Part shown: positions 45,095 to 54,484 of the stretch, in pieces
How the letters are laid out: each line of letters starts with the position of its first letter
Position numbering within the stretch: the stretch's first letter is position 1
NCBI RefSeq assembly: GCF_018141185.1
Contig: NZ_CP058560.1
Span: 2,123,078-2,187,077, forward strand
DNA: 64,000 bases
Reading direction: 5' to 3'
Source: Methanobacterium alkalithermotolerans
GTDB taxonomy: Archaea; Methanobacteriota; Methanobacteria; Methanobacteriales; Methanobacteriaceae
Made by a program: the position numbers and the translations under genes
The notes under the pieces: model-generated
What the model was told of the DNA's origin: nothing
The model's input: the letters and a program-made list of their open reading frames with translations, nothing else
Databases searched by the model: none

Positions 45095-45652
45095 CTACAA
45101 AACCCGGAAACTATTTAAAATAATATCAAAATTCGCCCTTTCACTATCAAATTCATCATCAGGGGCCTGTAGAAACATCATGTAACTTTTATCATTTTTT
45201 ACAAGGATAATAGAGGATATCCTCATTATTTTACTAAAATGGGAATCATTAACCAGATAAACATCTTCATAAGCGGTTTTATTATCTATAGTCAGTTCAT
45301 TACTGGATATTTTTTTCCAACCAGGGCTATCATTTTCTCTAAGTAGATTAACAGCACTATCTTCTGACATTCCATCGTTATTCCATACAGTTACCTGGAA
45401 TTGAACATTATTAAATCCAAAATCTTTGCTGGCTGTAATCGTATTGTCCCCGGTTGTGTTATCTGCATGTGCAAACCATCCTGAAGGATATTCAAAACTA
45501 ACTCCATAGGCGGTAATCTTACCGGTGGAATTACTGAGATTATCTCCTGATAAGTATCCCGAAGTAAGATCCTCCATAGATACACATCCTGATATAAGAA
45601 CAATCAAACAAATTAATCCAGTTATAACTCCCCCGTATCTTTTTAAGTTCAT
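45095..45652 (-). CDS. PsbP-like/DcrB-type lipoprotein
   Basis: The 185-residue protein has a lipoprotein signal ending LISGC (C23) and a mature beta-rich domain with YGVSFEYPSGWFAH, the signature of PsbP-related domains common in methanogen surface lipoproteins, followed by QVTVWNNDG and RANFDIILNSFRVL. The ATG follows AAGGGAGGAAATTT. It is monocistronic, anchored outside the membrane. The ligand is unknown. Confidence 0.75.
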   Translation of the reverse strand: MNLKRYGGVITGLICLIVLISGCVSMEDLTSGYLSGDNLSNSTGKITAYGVSFEYPSGWFAHADNTTGDNTITASKDFGFNNVQFQVTVWNNDGMSEDSAVNLLRENDSPGWKKISSNELTIDNKTAYEDVYLVNDSHFSKIMRISSIILVKNDKSYMMFLQAPDDEFDSERANFDIILNSFRVL

Positions 45653-45921
45653 AAATTTCCTCCCTTTTTAAATAAAATTATAATTAAATTGATTAAAGTA
45701 ATATAAAAACATTGTATATTTATACGGATTTAAGATAGCTATTTATTGAATCAGATTAGAAAATCCATTCGTATAAGGAATGAAAAAATATTTCTTCTAA
45801 AATAATTATCAGGGAGTATTTTAGCAATATTTAAGCCCTCTCAGGCTGCACCAATTTCTTTTTTAAAAATTTAAATCACTTTAAACGCATATAATATATT
45901 AAATATTTAGGAGTTTAAAAA

Positions 45922-46284
45922 ATGCCAAGAGTAGTCCATTTTGAAATACCAGCAGACGACCCGGAAAGAGCAATTGAATTTTATAAGAATGCTTTTGGAT
46001 GGGAAATAGAAAAATGGGAGGGTCCATTTGATTACTGGCTTGTAAAAACTGGAGAAGAAGATGAACCCGGTATTGATGGGGCCATAATGAAAAAGGAAAT
46101 GGATGAGAAATTAACCAATGTAATTGCCGTGGAATCTTTCCAGGAGTTTTTTGAAAAAATTGAAAAATCTGGTGGAAAGATGCTAACTGATAAAATGTAT
46201 ATCCCGGGAATTGGTATTACCGCTTCCTTTGAGGATACTGAGGGGAATGTTTTATCCATAATTGAACCAGAGATTATGGAATAA
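45922..46284 (+). CDS. VOC (glyoxalase/bleomycin-resistance) family protein
   Basis: The 120-residue protein has two beta-alpha-beta modules: VVHFEIPADDPERAIEFYKNAFGWEIE and the C-terminal ITASFEDTEGNVLSIIEPE. The paired His near 6 and the late Glu are metal-ligand positions in the VOC superfamily. The substrate cannot be told. ATG follows TAGGAGTTTAAAAA. A bidirectional terminator separates it from the convergent archaeoflavoprotein gene. Confidence 0.85.
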   Translation: MPRVVHFEIPADDPERAIEFYKNAFGWEIEKWEGPFDYWLVKTGEEDEPGIDGAIMKKEMDEKLTNVIAVESFQEFFEKIEKSGGKMLTDKMYIPGIGITASFEDTEGNVLSIIEPEIME

Positions 46285-46316
46285 TTAGGAGATAAAATAC
46301 CTTTTAAAAAAAATCA

Positions 46317-46343
46317 CTTATCTTTTTTTTTAAAAAAAATAAG
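46317..46343. terminator. Bidirectional terminator between convergent genes
   Basis: CTTATCTTTTTTTTT followed by AAAAAAAATAAG forms a near-perfect palindrome giving a T-run on both strands, 32 bases after one gene and 9 before the end of the convergent one. T-runs are the usual archaeal termination signal. Confidence 0.6.
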
Positions 46344-46352
46344 TAAGGCCCG

Positions 46353-46919
46353 TTATTTAAAATACCGGGCAAACAACTCTTTTATATCCTCTGGCTCTTT
46401 TAATACGTTAGTATTATCCATAGCAGCCAGTTTATTTATATTCTCCACGTCTTCTTCTCGCAGGGTTAGTTTAAGGTCTTTTCCATCTGGTAGTTTGGTA
46501 ATGGTAACCCCTACTTCATAATCAGAAGGCATGATATAGAGGGGTATATCTGCTCTTTGACCCATAATAGCAGAATTAGCCAGTAAGGTATCACCCATAC
46601 GGAGTGCTATTTTAGCCACGGTATTAGCAGAACATGGAGCAATTAACATGAATTCATACTTACCCAGCTGAATTTGACCGGCCAGAAAGGGAGAATTGGC
46701 ATTGATCTCCACCCAGATATTATTAAAATTGGTTTCTATTTCATTGGAGATTCCGTAGTATTTTATTACCTGATCTCCTGATCGGGAGATGTAGACATCA
46801 ATATCCACCACATCTTCATATTCCTTTTTAATTTTCTTCATCATTTCCAGGGTTTCTACCATTTTTTCCCCGGCCCCGGCAATTCCCCAGGCCACTTTAG
46901 GCTTTTTTTCCTTTTTCAT
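46353..46919 (-). CDS. Archaeoflavoprotein (AfpA/DmrX-like flavoprotein)
   Basis: The 188-residue protein starts at ATG 46919 behind AAAGGAGGGAC; an earlier TTG-type start would overlap the Hsp20 gene. It has the flavoprotein fold of the Dfp/UbiX type: VAWGIAGAGEKMVETL, APCSANTVAKIA and then PLYIMPSDYEVG. The family includes archaeoflavoproteins (MJ0208 type) and dihydromethanopterin reductase DmrX, FMN enzymes accepting electrons from ferredoxin. Substrate is uncertain. It lies directly downstream of hsp20 in one transcript. Confidence 0.75.
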   Translation of the reverse strand: MKKEKKPKVAWGIAGAGEKMVETLEMMKKIKKEYEDVVDIDVYISRSGDQVIKYYGISNEIETNFNNIWVEINANSPFLAGQIQLGKYEFMLIAPCSANTVAKIALRMGDTLLANSAIMGQRADIPLYIMPSDYEVGVTITKLPDGKDLKLTLREEDVENINKLAAMDNTNVLKEPEDIKELFARYFK

Positions 46920-46944
46920 AAAAAGTCCCTCCTTTAAATTAGCA

Positions 46945-47421
46945 TCATTCAATATCCACTTTATGAACTTCTTTTTCTATTTTAGGTAATTTAATGGTTA
47001 AAATAGAGTTATCAAAATCAGCTTTTACTTTTTCCACATCAATACTAAAGGGCAAAGTTAAGGTACGTATGGTTTTACCATGACTGCGCTCCTTCTGAAG
47101 GTATTTAACTTCTTCAGATTTTTCCTCAAAAATTGCTTTAATTATTATCTGATCTTCAGCCATTTTTAAATCAATATCCTCTTTTTTAACACCCGGAAGA
47201 TCCATTTTCACTACCAGGCCATTTTCCGTTTCTACAACATCAGTAAGTGGTTTTTGAAGTTCAGTTTTATAATCAGATAATTTCTTTCCAAAATCCTCAG
47301 TTTTAGTCTGTATACTGCTCAAAACATCTTCAATAAATTTTTCAGCCCCTAAATCAATCTTTTCACTGCTGGAAGTTTTCTTTTCTTTTTTTGAATCTGA
47401 TTTATTATTTTCAACTGCCAT
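46945..47421 (-). CDS. Small heat-shock protein, Hsp20/alpha-crystallin family
   Basis: The 158-residue protein has a Lys/Ser-rich N-terminal arm and an alpha-crystallin domain (~60-158) with GLVVKMDLPGVKKEDIDL, IIIKAIFE and the late ADFDNSILTIKLPK strand, the family's hallmark. The terminal I-x-I motif is weak. It acts as an ATP-independent holdase. ATG follows AGGTGGAGGAGTTAG. The archaeoflavoprotein gene follows after 25 bases. Confidence 0.9.
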   Translation of the reverse strand: MAVENNKSDSKKEKKTSSSEKIDLGAEKFIEDVLSSIQTKTEDFGKKLSDYKTELQKPLTDVVETENGLVVKMDLPGVKKEDIDLKMAEDQIIIKAIFEEKSEEVKYLQKERSHGKTIRTLTLPFSIDVEKVKADFDNSILTIKLPKIEKEVHKVDIE

Positions 47422-47753
47422 CTAACTCCTCCACCTTATTAATGATAAACTTGGTCAATATCCATAGGTATATTATGTAGATTATGCAATATAAAACTTA
47501 AATTTTAATGGATTTTAAGCATTGTTCACAAAATTACTATTTTAAGTGGTCTAATTAAATAATATTCACTATTTTAAATAATTAAATCATTTTTCATGGC
47601 CAATATAAAAAAATCAAATGATTTATTTTAATTTCTTTAAAATAGGATCTTTAAAGGCAGACTATGAAAATAGTAAATATAATATATTAAAAGGACGAAA
47701 AGACTTATAATCTATATATTAAACTCATAATTAATTATAAAAGGTAAGATAAG
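47422..47753. promoter_or_regulatory. Divergent promoter region, hsp20 and ferredoxin
   Basis: A 332-base A+T-rich gap between divergent genes. On the plus side CTATATATTA at about 47712-47721 lies ~35 bases before the ferredoxin ATG. On the minus side GGTATATTATGTAG-type sequence near 47466 lies upstream of hsp20. No heat-shock operator is evident by eye. Confidence 0.4.
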
Positions 47754-47921
47754 ATGATTGTCAAGGAATGGTGTATGTATTGTGGGGAATGCGCAGGAGT
47801 ATGCCCCCGTAATCTAATTGAAGTAAGGGAACTAACTTTAAAGTTTAATGAAGACCAGTGTAAAGAATGCAGTTTATGTATCCAGGTGTGTCCGGTAAAA
47901 GCACTACAAGAGGACAAATAA
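47754..47921 (+). CDS. Small 2[4Fe-4S] ferredoxin
   Basis: The 55-residue protein has two complete cluster motifs: C7-x2-C10-x2-C13-x3-C17-P and C35-x2-C38-x2-C41-x3-C45-P. The ATG at 47754 follows AAAGGTAAGATAAG. Its stop lies 10 bases before the start of the geranylgeranyl reductase gene. That spacing and the known need of the archaeal reductase for ferredoxin make it the likely electron donor for lipid saturation. Confidence 0.9.
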   Translation: MIVKEWCMYCGECAGVCPRNLIEVRELTLKFNEDQCKECSLCIQVCPVKALQEDK

Positions 47922-47931
47922 GGTGGTTATG

Positions 47932-49116
47932 ATGTTAATTGAAACTGATATTTTAGTAATAGGTGCCGGTCCAGCAGGTTCCACCGCAGCCAAACATGCT
48001 GCTGAGGGTGGGGCCAGAGTCCTCCTGATGGATAAAAAATCAGAAATAGGAGCCCCTAAAAGATGTGCTGAAGGAGTATCCAATGGTGGACTGGAATCAC
48101 TGGGAATAGAAAAAAATCCAAGATGGATCACCAAGGAACTGGACGGTGTAAGATTAATATCTCCCAATAGAACCGATGTATGGCTCACTTCTGATAAAAT
48201 AGATTTACCTGAAGCAGGTTGTATTCTGGAGAGAAAGGTATTTGATAAGTACATGGCCATGGATGCTGCCCGGGCCGGAGCCCAGATTAAAATCAAAACC
48301 CTGGCCACTGGTATGGAAAAAACCGATGACGGATACCTGGTATCTGCTGAATCCATGGGTGAGTCATTCCAGATAAAAGCCAAAATAGTCATTGCTGCTG
48401 ATGGACCAGAATCCAGAGTGGCCCGCTGGGGAGGACTAAATACCACGGCTAAACCAAAGGACATGGAGTCTGCAGCCCAGTTTGAAATGGCAGGGGTGGA
48501 AATGGAAAACAATAACTGTATTGAGTTCTACTTTGGTAGTGTGGCCCCAGGAGGATATGCCTGGATATTCCCTAAAGGAGACGATATCGCCAATGTGGGA
48601 CTGGGTATTTTAGCCACCAAAACTGATAAGACTGCTTATGAGCACCTCTTAGAATTTGTAGCAAGTAACCCTGCCACAGAGAATGCTCAGCCAGTGGAAT
48701 TAAATATTGGTGGAGACCCGGTGGGAGGTATGCCTAAAAAACTGGTAACAGATAATTTGATGGTAATTGGAGATGCTGCCGGACAGGTTAATCCGTTAAC
48801 TGGTGGGGGAATCATCAGTGGAATGACTGGAGGTATGATTGCCGGTAAAGTTGCTGCTGAAGCCATAAGTGAAGGTGACCTATCTCGAAAGAAACTCAAA
48901 AAATATGAGGATGAATGCCAGGAAGCCATAGGTAAATCCATTAACAAATACCTCAAAGTAAAAGACTATATGCTCACCTTAAATGATGGTGAACTGGATT
49001 CTATTGCAGAAGCTTTCCAGGATATTGAATTTGAGAAGGTAAGTACCACGGAACTGGTGCGAAAACTGGTTAAAGTATCTCCCAAAGCACTATTAAAACT
49101 GGGTAAATTATTCTAA
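47932..49116 (+). CDS. Digeranylgeranylglycerophospholipid reductase
   Basis: The FAD-dependent reductase begins with TDILVIGAGPAGSTAA (Rossmann GxGxxG near 10-15). It continues with CILERKVFDKYM, the FAD-binding GDAAGQVNPLTGGGI near 285, and YFGSVAPGGYAWIFPKG, typical of the geranylgeranyl reductase family. The enzyme hydrogenates the isoprenoid chains of archaeal membrane lipids. ATG 47932 sits five bases after GGTGG; the upstream GTG/ATG are too close. Forms an operon with the ferredoxin gene. Confidence 0.9.
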   Translation: MLIETDILVIGAGPAGSTAAKHAAEGGARVLLMDKKSEIGAPKRCAEGVSNGGLESLGIEKNPRWITKELDGVRLISPNRTDVWLTSDKIDLPEAGCILERKVFDKYMAMDAARAGAQIKIKTLATGMEKTDDGYLVSAESMGESFQIKAKIVIAADGPESRVARWGGLNTTAKPKDMESAAQFEMAGVEMENNNCIEFYFGSVAPGGYAWIFPKGDDIANVGLGILATKTDKTAYEHLLEFVASNPATENAQPVELNIGGDPVGGMPKKLVTDNLMVIGDAAGQVNPLTGGGIISGMTGGMIAGKVAAEAISEGDLSRKKLKKYEDECQEAIGKSINKYLKVKDYMLTLNDGELDSIAEAFQDIEFEKVSTTELVRKLVKVSPKALLKLGKLF

Positions 49117-49184
49117 AACCAGTTTTAATTTTTTTATTCTACTTTTAATTATATTTCATTCTGAATTTTATTATTTTTTAATAT
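49117..49184. terminator. T-rich terminator region between convergent genes
   Basis: Repeated T-runs (AATTTTTTTATT, CTACTTTTAATT) follow the reductase stop, with A-rich complements ending the convergent UbiA gene. Consistent with termination from both sides. Confidence 0.4.
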
Positions 49185-49991
49185 TCAATACCCTGCTATT
49201 AAAAAAGCAATTAAAGCCACCAGGTAAAAGACCAGCACCACTTTATGATATAAAAAATCAGCCCAGCTAATCATTTTATCTTTATCCAGAAAATTGGATA
49301 GATAAAGGGGGATGGTGGCTATAACAGGAGGCAGGATTATTATTAAAAACTGTATACTATTCATATCCCCCACCAGAAGAATATAGGCCAATAATATACA
49401 ACATAGAATAGATACTCCCAGCATCTGTTTCTTTTTTTCTTTATACATAAGATAAGTACCCATACCTGCTAAAAACATCAGTAAATAAACACTAAAGGGC
49501 ACTAAAAATACATTCCCCAATAAAACACTGCAGGATGCCATCCTCAACACATTATTGGTCCCGGTACTACTAAAAGGGGCTAAACTTGTATCTTTTAATC
49601 TTAGAGGAGGCAGGGTGTAAATTATCTGGTTAATTATCATTAATAATAAAATAACAGTAAATGAAGCAGGAAAACGAATAAGGGCCAGTGCAAAAACCAG
49701 AATAATTAAAAGAAGAATAAATAATACTATGATTTCTGGTCTTATTTTATTCTGGATAAAGGGCCTCTTACTTTTAATTTTATCCTTACTATCACTCTTT
49801 AAATCAGTTAGATCATTAAGAGCATAAAGAGCACCCCACAAAAGAGTTACCAGAATTAATCCACCTAAAATTTTAAATGGTTGAGTGGTGGTTAAATGAG
49901 AATAATAGGCATAGGTAACCACTAAAAGGTACATGTGTATATTCTTAGCTGTCCAGCTAAGCCTGGTTGATTTTAAAAGAGTTAATATCAT
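49185..49991 (-). CDS. UbiA-family prenyltransferase-like membrane protein
   Basis: The 268-residue polytopic protein carries the Asp-rich motif NDLTDLKSD at 59-67, the prenyl-diphosphate Mg site of the UbiA superfamily. A second loop, NFLDKDKMISWAD near 230, is in the right place for motif two. There are about eight helices. The acceptor is unknown; the neighbouring lipid reductase and polysaccharide locus suggest a lipid or lipid-carrier role. It starts 8 bases after the P-loop ATPase stop. Confidence 0.75.
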   Translation of the reverse strand: MILTLLKSTRLSWTAKNIHMYLLVVTYAYYSHLTTTQPFKILGGLILVTLLWGALYALNDLTDLKSDSKDKIKSKRPFIQNKIRPEIIVLFILLLIILVFALALIRFPASFTVILLLMIINQIIYTLPPLRLKDTSLAPFSSTGTNNVLRMASCSVLLGNVFLVPFSVYLLMFLAGMGTYLMYKEKKKQMLGVSILCCILLAYILLVGDMNSIQFLIIILPPVIATIPLYLSNFLDKDKMISWADFLYHKVVLVFYLVALIAFLIAGY

Positions 49992-49999
49992 ATTATACC

Positions 50000-50791
50000 T
50001 TAAGGTGGTTCTAAGTATTCCAGTATCAAACGGGGCCTACAGCCAAATTTGTGAAGGGCATCATCTATTTTTTTCTGATTTATATCTTTTAAATGGCTTT
50101 TAATAATATTAATAGTTTCAGCTCTACTGTATGATATTTCCACCACGCAGAATAAATAAGTTAGAAGTTTTACCAGTATTCGGGATAACCATCCCAAATC
50201 AGTAAAAATATCATATTTTTTACCTCTTAATTGTAGCCTCCAGGCAGTCTGAAACACCAGATTCATATTCTGGAACTCCTTATGGAACTGAATATATTCT
50301 TTTATACAGATAAAATAAAATATGAGGGGCCAGAAAGTGTTATTACGGGTCCATAGACTAAAACCAATAAGATCATCCTGGAGGAGGTGCTGGTCATGGA
50401 ATTTATCAGCAAAAAGCACCACATCATACTCTTTTAGTTTCAGGTAGGCTTCTTTTTTAGTTTTAGAACCAGTATTCTTTTTTAAATCAGTGATTAATAT
50501 TTCAAAAACTTGAGAGGGGGAGGTATTTACAGATGGAAGAGTACTGCTTACTTCATAGGTTTCTAAACCAGTCTCCTTTAAGGCATGGTATATGTTGGCG
50601 GATTTACCAGTTCCAGGAGCACCTAAAACATGGACTATTTTTCCCTTACTCTTTTTTAATTTTATAAAGGCTTTTTTAAGGTTAAGAAAAGAGTTGGTGG
50701 GTACAAAATTAGAATTATCACTCCGGGAGTTTACTTTATGTGGTCCGGTATAAATTGTGGTTTTCAGGAGTTCTTCCCGGGGAGTAGACAT
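50000..50791 (-). CDS. P-loop ATPase of unknown function
   Basis: The 263-residue protein has a clear Walker A, GAPGTGKS (57-64), after a strand KIVHVLG, and a Walker B-like YDVVLFAD near 128 (D without the usual second acid). Beyond 140 it has hydrophobic, aromatic-rich stretches (NTFWPLIFYFICIKEY) and a C-terminal helical part with RPRLILEYL. It is the first gene of a two-gene transcript with the UbiA-like gene. Coupling suggests a shared role; the protein family is unknown. Confidence 0.6.
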   Translation of the reverse strand: MSTPREELLKTTIYTGPHKVNSRSDNSNFVPTNSFLNLKKAFIKLKKSKGKIVHVLGAPGTGKSANIYHALKETGLETYEVSSTLPSVNTSPSQVFEILITDLKKNTGSKTKKEAYLKLKEYDVVLFADKFHDQHLLQDDLIGFSLWTRNNTFWPLIFYFICIKEYIQFHKEFQNMNLVFQTAWRLQLRGKKYDIFTDLGWLSRILVKLLTYLFCVVEISYSRAETINIIKSHLKDINQKKIDDALHKFGCRPRLILEYLEPP

Positions 50792-50881
50792 ATATTTTAA
50801 TATTATATCTTCCTATATAAGGAGTTTTAATATTTTTAAAAAATTTAAAATAGCTTATCCAATTTCATTCTCTAAACATGG

Positions 50882-50940
50882 TTTATATAGTGATAAATAC
50901 AATATTTTTATAACTTTTAAGGGTACTTAAATGGTGGTCA
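50882..50940 (+). promoter_or_regulatory. Promoter of the surface-polysaccharide operon
   Basis: TTTATATA at 50882-50889 is a good archaeal TATA box 53 bases before the TTG start at 50942; GGTGG at 50933-50937 is the ribosome site. Genes up to 55729 follow without a further obvious promoter. Confidence 0.5.
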
Positions 50941-50941
50941 A

Positions 50942-53290
50942 TTGAATAATAATTCTGATACATTAATTCCCGGGGATAAAAAGGATTCAGGCTGTATTTT
51001 TAAAAAATACATAGTTCCCTGTATTTTACTGGTTATATTAACTTTAATTGTTAGCTGGATTGCCTACCAGAGAGTTCAAATCCAGATAATTATGGGTCCG
51101 GGATGGGATACTTATGCTTTTTTGGCCAATGCACTGGAGTTTGCTGGTAAGAGTATAGGATATGCTGAGTTTGATCGACCACCCTTCATGTCATTTATTA
51201 CTTCATTTTTCTTCCAATCAGGGAATATCCATGAATCAACTATTTTCTATGTGGATGGAGGATTTTTTGTTCTGGGAGTAATAGGTTTATACCTCTTTTT
51301 AAAACTAAGATTTGATAGTATACAGAGCTTTACCGGAGCACTATTATTTGCCTCTTCACCGGTAGTCTTATCCTGGATGGGAGTAGGTTATACTGATCTG
51401 GCCAGTGTGGCACTTTCCATCTGGGCATTGTACTTTTTAGTTCTATCTGTGGAAAAAAGTCCCTGGTTTTATTATCTGGCCTTTCCAGTAGCTATGATGG
51501 CCTTTTTAACCAGATATACTGCGGGTTTGATTCTTTTTCCCATGATTTTGTATATTGTAATAAGTAGAAAATACTTATCTCATTTTAAAAAGATGATTGG
51601 GGGGATAATTGCAGCGTTTATGGTATTGCTGCCTTTTTTAGTTTATAATTATCAAAATTTAGGGGATCCTATAGGTCCTTTTTTGGGATTTTTATCCGCA
51701 TCAGAATCAGCTGGTTTGGAATCCATTGCATATGATCCCAATCCTAAGTATTATTTAACTAATTTACCCTCTTATATTGCCACTCAGGGTGATTTTAGTT
51801 CTATTTTAGTATATTTGATTTTTCTAATAGTTATAGTTGGAATCATAATCTACTTCTATGATCTTATCCGGGAAAAACTGATGAAAAGTAGAGTTAAAGG
51901 AAAAGTCTCCAAGATACTGGAAATTCAAAGAACCGGCACAAAAATAAAATTAGTTTTTTTCACAGGATTATTATTGATATTTTTAATTACTTTTAATCGC
52001 GTATCATATATGACCAGTGAACTTGTATTTTTACTTTTAAGTTATGCCTCATTTACTCTTTTAAAAGATATTACTTCTAAAAAGATTGAAATTGATCTTC
52101 TTTTTTTGGCCTGGTTTATGACTTATTTTATATTCCACAGTGTATTTGTGGCTAAGGTTGATCGTTATTTTGTCACCATGGCCCCTGCATTTAGTTACTT
52201 TGTAATTTTAGGGCTGAGTGAAATTGTAAATAAATTACAAATTAAAATAAAAGGAACTAATTTAACAGCATGGGTTATATCATTATTTTTAATATTTCTG
52301 GCTTTATCTTCGGCAGTATCTTTTCTAAATGAGATGCCTCAAAAGGAAGATTATATTGTGAGAGATTCTAAAATAGCTAGTGCATGGTTTGCAAATTATG
52401 ATTTAGACTATCATTCTAAATTAATTTACTCAGATGCATGGCCAACTGTTAGCTGGTATTTAGGAGCTGATGTAAAACCAATGCCTGTTTTTAAGGATTC
52501 AAGGGCTTTTAATCATGAATTACAGAAATATGATGTGGATTATTACTTCACTTTATATGGAAATCGCAATTTGACTGCCTATGATCAAATTGCTAAATTT
52601 GGGACAGTAAGTATATTTAAGAAAAACCCGGAAAAGTTTGATAATAAACCTCAAATGCTTTACATTGGCAAAAACTGGCAAAATTATTTAGATGATGTAT
52701 TGGGATTTAATGCTTATGTAATAAATGGTAGAAGCAATGAATATGGTGCTAAAATATATGATCTTAAATTTAGAAACCAGGACCTCTTTTTAGATGATTA
52801 TCAATTAGAAGAGATAAAAAAATACGACTCATTATCTTTATATAACTTTGCCTGGCACAATCAGAGTAAAGCAGAAAATTTAATTTTAGATTATGCTGAA
52901 TCTGGAGGAACTGTGGTTATTGATCTTTCTGCTAATTTAGATGGAATTTATTATGGTTTAGATAATGCAATTTTTTTAGATACTTTGATTACCCGTAAAG
53001 TAATGAATGAAAATCCAAGAATCGAAATCAATCCCCAAATAAATCAAACAGCAGATTTTTCACCATTTAAATCTGAAGATGGAGGAGTATGGGTTGGGGC
53101 AAATTACGAATCATTTGGAGAAAACAAGATAGAAAATTTGGTCACGGCTAATGGTAAAACATTAATTGGAATTCAAAAGGTGGGAAAAGGCAAAATTATT
53201 TGGATTGGATATAATTTGATTTGGCATTCATTTGTTTATGAGAACACTTATGAAAAACAACTAATTCAAGATATTATTTTTAAATGGTGA
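50942..53290 (+). CDS. GT-C/GT39-like membrane glycosyltransferase
   Basis: The 782-residue protein has about 12 membrane helices in the first ~470 residues. The first loop contains MGPGWDTYAFLANALEFAG and FDRPPF, acidic residues in the place of the catalytic D/E of GT-C transferases that use lipid-linked sugars. The last ~310 residues form an extracellular domain (SWYLGADVKPMPVF, LILDYAESGGTVVIDLS). Start TTG 50942 behind GGTGG. It stands first in a plus-strand polysaccharide operon, with a GT4 gene 4 bases downstream. Confidence 0.75.
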   Translation: MNNNSDTLIPGDKKDSGCIFKKYIVPCILLVILTLIVSWIAYQRVQIQIIMGPGWDTYAFLANALEFAGKSIGYAEFDRPPFMSFITSFFFQSGNIHESTIFYVDGGFFVLGVIGLYLFLKLRFDSIQSFTGALLFASSPVVLSWMGVGYTDLASVALSIWALYFLVLSVEKSPWFYYLAFPVAMMAFLTRYTAGLILFPMILYIVISRKYLSHFKKMIGGIIAAFMVLLPFLVYNYQNLGDPIGPFLGFLSASESAGLESIAYDPNPKYYLTNLPSYIATQGDFSSILVYLIFLIVIVGIIIYFYDLIREKLMKSRVKGKVSKILEIQRTGTKIKLVFFTGLLLIFLITFNRVSYMTSELVFLLLSYASFTLLKDITSKKIEIDLLFLAWFMTYFIFHSVFVAKVDRYFVTMAPAFSYFVILGLSEIVNKLQIKIKGTNLTAWVISLFLIFLALSSAVSFLNEMPQKEDYIVRDSKIASAWFANYDLDYHSKLIYSDAWPTVSWYLGADVKPMPVFKDSRAFNHELQKYDVDYYFTLYGNRNLTAYDQIAKFGTVSIFKKNPEKFDNKPQMLYIGKNWQNYLDDVLGFNAYVINGRSNEYGAKIYDLKFRNQDLFLDDYQLEEIKKYDSLSLYNFAWHNQSKAENLILDYAESGGTVVIDLSANLDGIYYGLDNAIFLDTLITRKVMNENPRIEINPQINQTADFSPFKSEDGGVWVGANYESFGENKIENLVTANGKTLIGIQKVGKGKIIWIGYNLIWHSFVYENTYEKQLIQDIIFKW

Positions 53291-53294
53291 TTAT

Positions 53295-54479
53295 TTGAGG
53301 TTATGTATAGTTACAACAATGTTTCCTAAATATAAAGGAGATTATTATGGTTCTTTTGTTTATGATGAAGCAAAAGAATTAGTAAAAAAAGGGTGCGAAG
53401 TTCATGTAATCACTCAACATAATGAAGGAATACCTTATGAAGAAAACATGGATGGTATTTACATTCATAGATTTAGATGGTTAAAACCTAAAAAATTTCG
53501 GGCTCTTGTACATTTCAATGGAATTAAAGATTATTTTAGGCTCACTACATACCTAATTTCTTTATTTTTGAAATTAATTTATATTATTAGAAAAAATAAT
53601 ATAGATGTTATACATTCTCATTCAGCTGTCCCAACTGGCTTTGTATCAATCTTTGTTTCCAAAATTCTTAGGAGACCTCATTTTATTACAGTTCATGGCA
53701 TGGATGTAAATGATTGTATTAAACATCCTATCATAAAGTATTTTGTTTTATTCGCACTTAATAATTGTGATAATGTAATTGTTGTTAGTGATCATCTTAA
53801 AAAAAAGCTCATAAGTACAGGAATTTATAGAAAAAAAATTAAAATTTTAAGAAATGCTATAAATATTAATAAATTTAAACCGATTAGAAACTATGAAATT
53901 CGTGAAAGGTATAAAATAACTAAACAAGAAATATTAATCTTATTTGTAGGCTATTTAGATACTTTTAAAGGAGTATTTGAATTATTAGAGGCATTTTATA
54001 AATTAAATAATAAATATTTTAACTTAAAATTAATGTTTGTTGGGGTAGGACCCAAGAGTAGTGATTTAATTAATAAAACTACAAAGTTAGGTTTACAAGA
54101 TAAGATATTATTCGTGGGGAATATATCTCATGATTATATACATGAATACTATCAGGCAGCAGATATTGTTGTTCTTCCGTCTTATGGGGAAGGTGGAGGT
54201 CCTCCTTTATCTATTTTAGAAGCTATGGCTTGCGGAATACCTGTAATAGGTTCTAATGTTGGTGGAATTCCTGAAGGGATTCACCATTCTGTTAATGGAT
54301 TAATTACATCTCCAAAAAGTATAAACGATTTAGCTAAGAAAATTGAAATTTTAGTAACTAATCCTGACTTAAGAAAACAATTTGGAAAAGAATCATTAAG
54401 GATTATTAAAATTAAATCTTTAGATATCAATACAAAAATAAATAAACTAGTTAATTTTTATAAAAATTCTATCGGTTGA
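53295..54479 (+). CDS. GT4-family glycosyltransferase
   Basis: The 394-residue protein has a GT-B fold. The N-terminal half starts LCIVTTMFPKYKGDYYGSF; the C-terminal half carries LFVGYLDTFKG and the donor-binding EGGGPPLSILEAMACGIPVIGSNVGG (E-x7-E). It transfers a sugar from a nucleotide-sugar at the inner face of the membrane. TTG start at 53295, four bases after the preceding stop. In operon with the pyruvyltransferase. Confidence 0.9.
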   Translation: MRLCIVTTMFPKYKGDYYGSFVYDEAKELVKKGCEVHVITQHNEGIPYEENMDGIYIHRFRWLKPKKFRALVHFNGIKDYFRLTTYLISLFLKLIYIIRKNNIDVIHSHSAVPTGFVSIFVSKILRRPHFITVHGMDVNDCIKHPIIKYFVLFALNNCDNVIVVSDHLKKKLISTGIYRKKIKILRNAININKFKPIRNYEIRERYKITKQEILILFVGYLDTFKGVFELLEAFYKLNNKYFNLKLMFVGVGPKSSDLINKTTKLGLQDKILFVGNISHDYIHEYYQAADIVVLPSYGEGGGPPLSILEAMACGIPVIGSNVGGIPEGIHHSVNGLITSPKSINDLAKKIEILVTNPDLRKQFGKESLRIIKIKSLDINTKINKLVNFYKNSIG

Positions 54480-54484
54480 TCTAA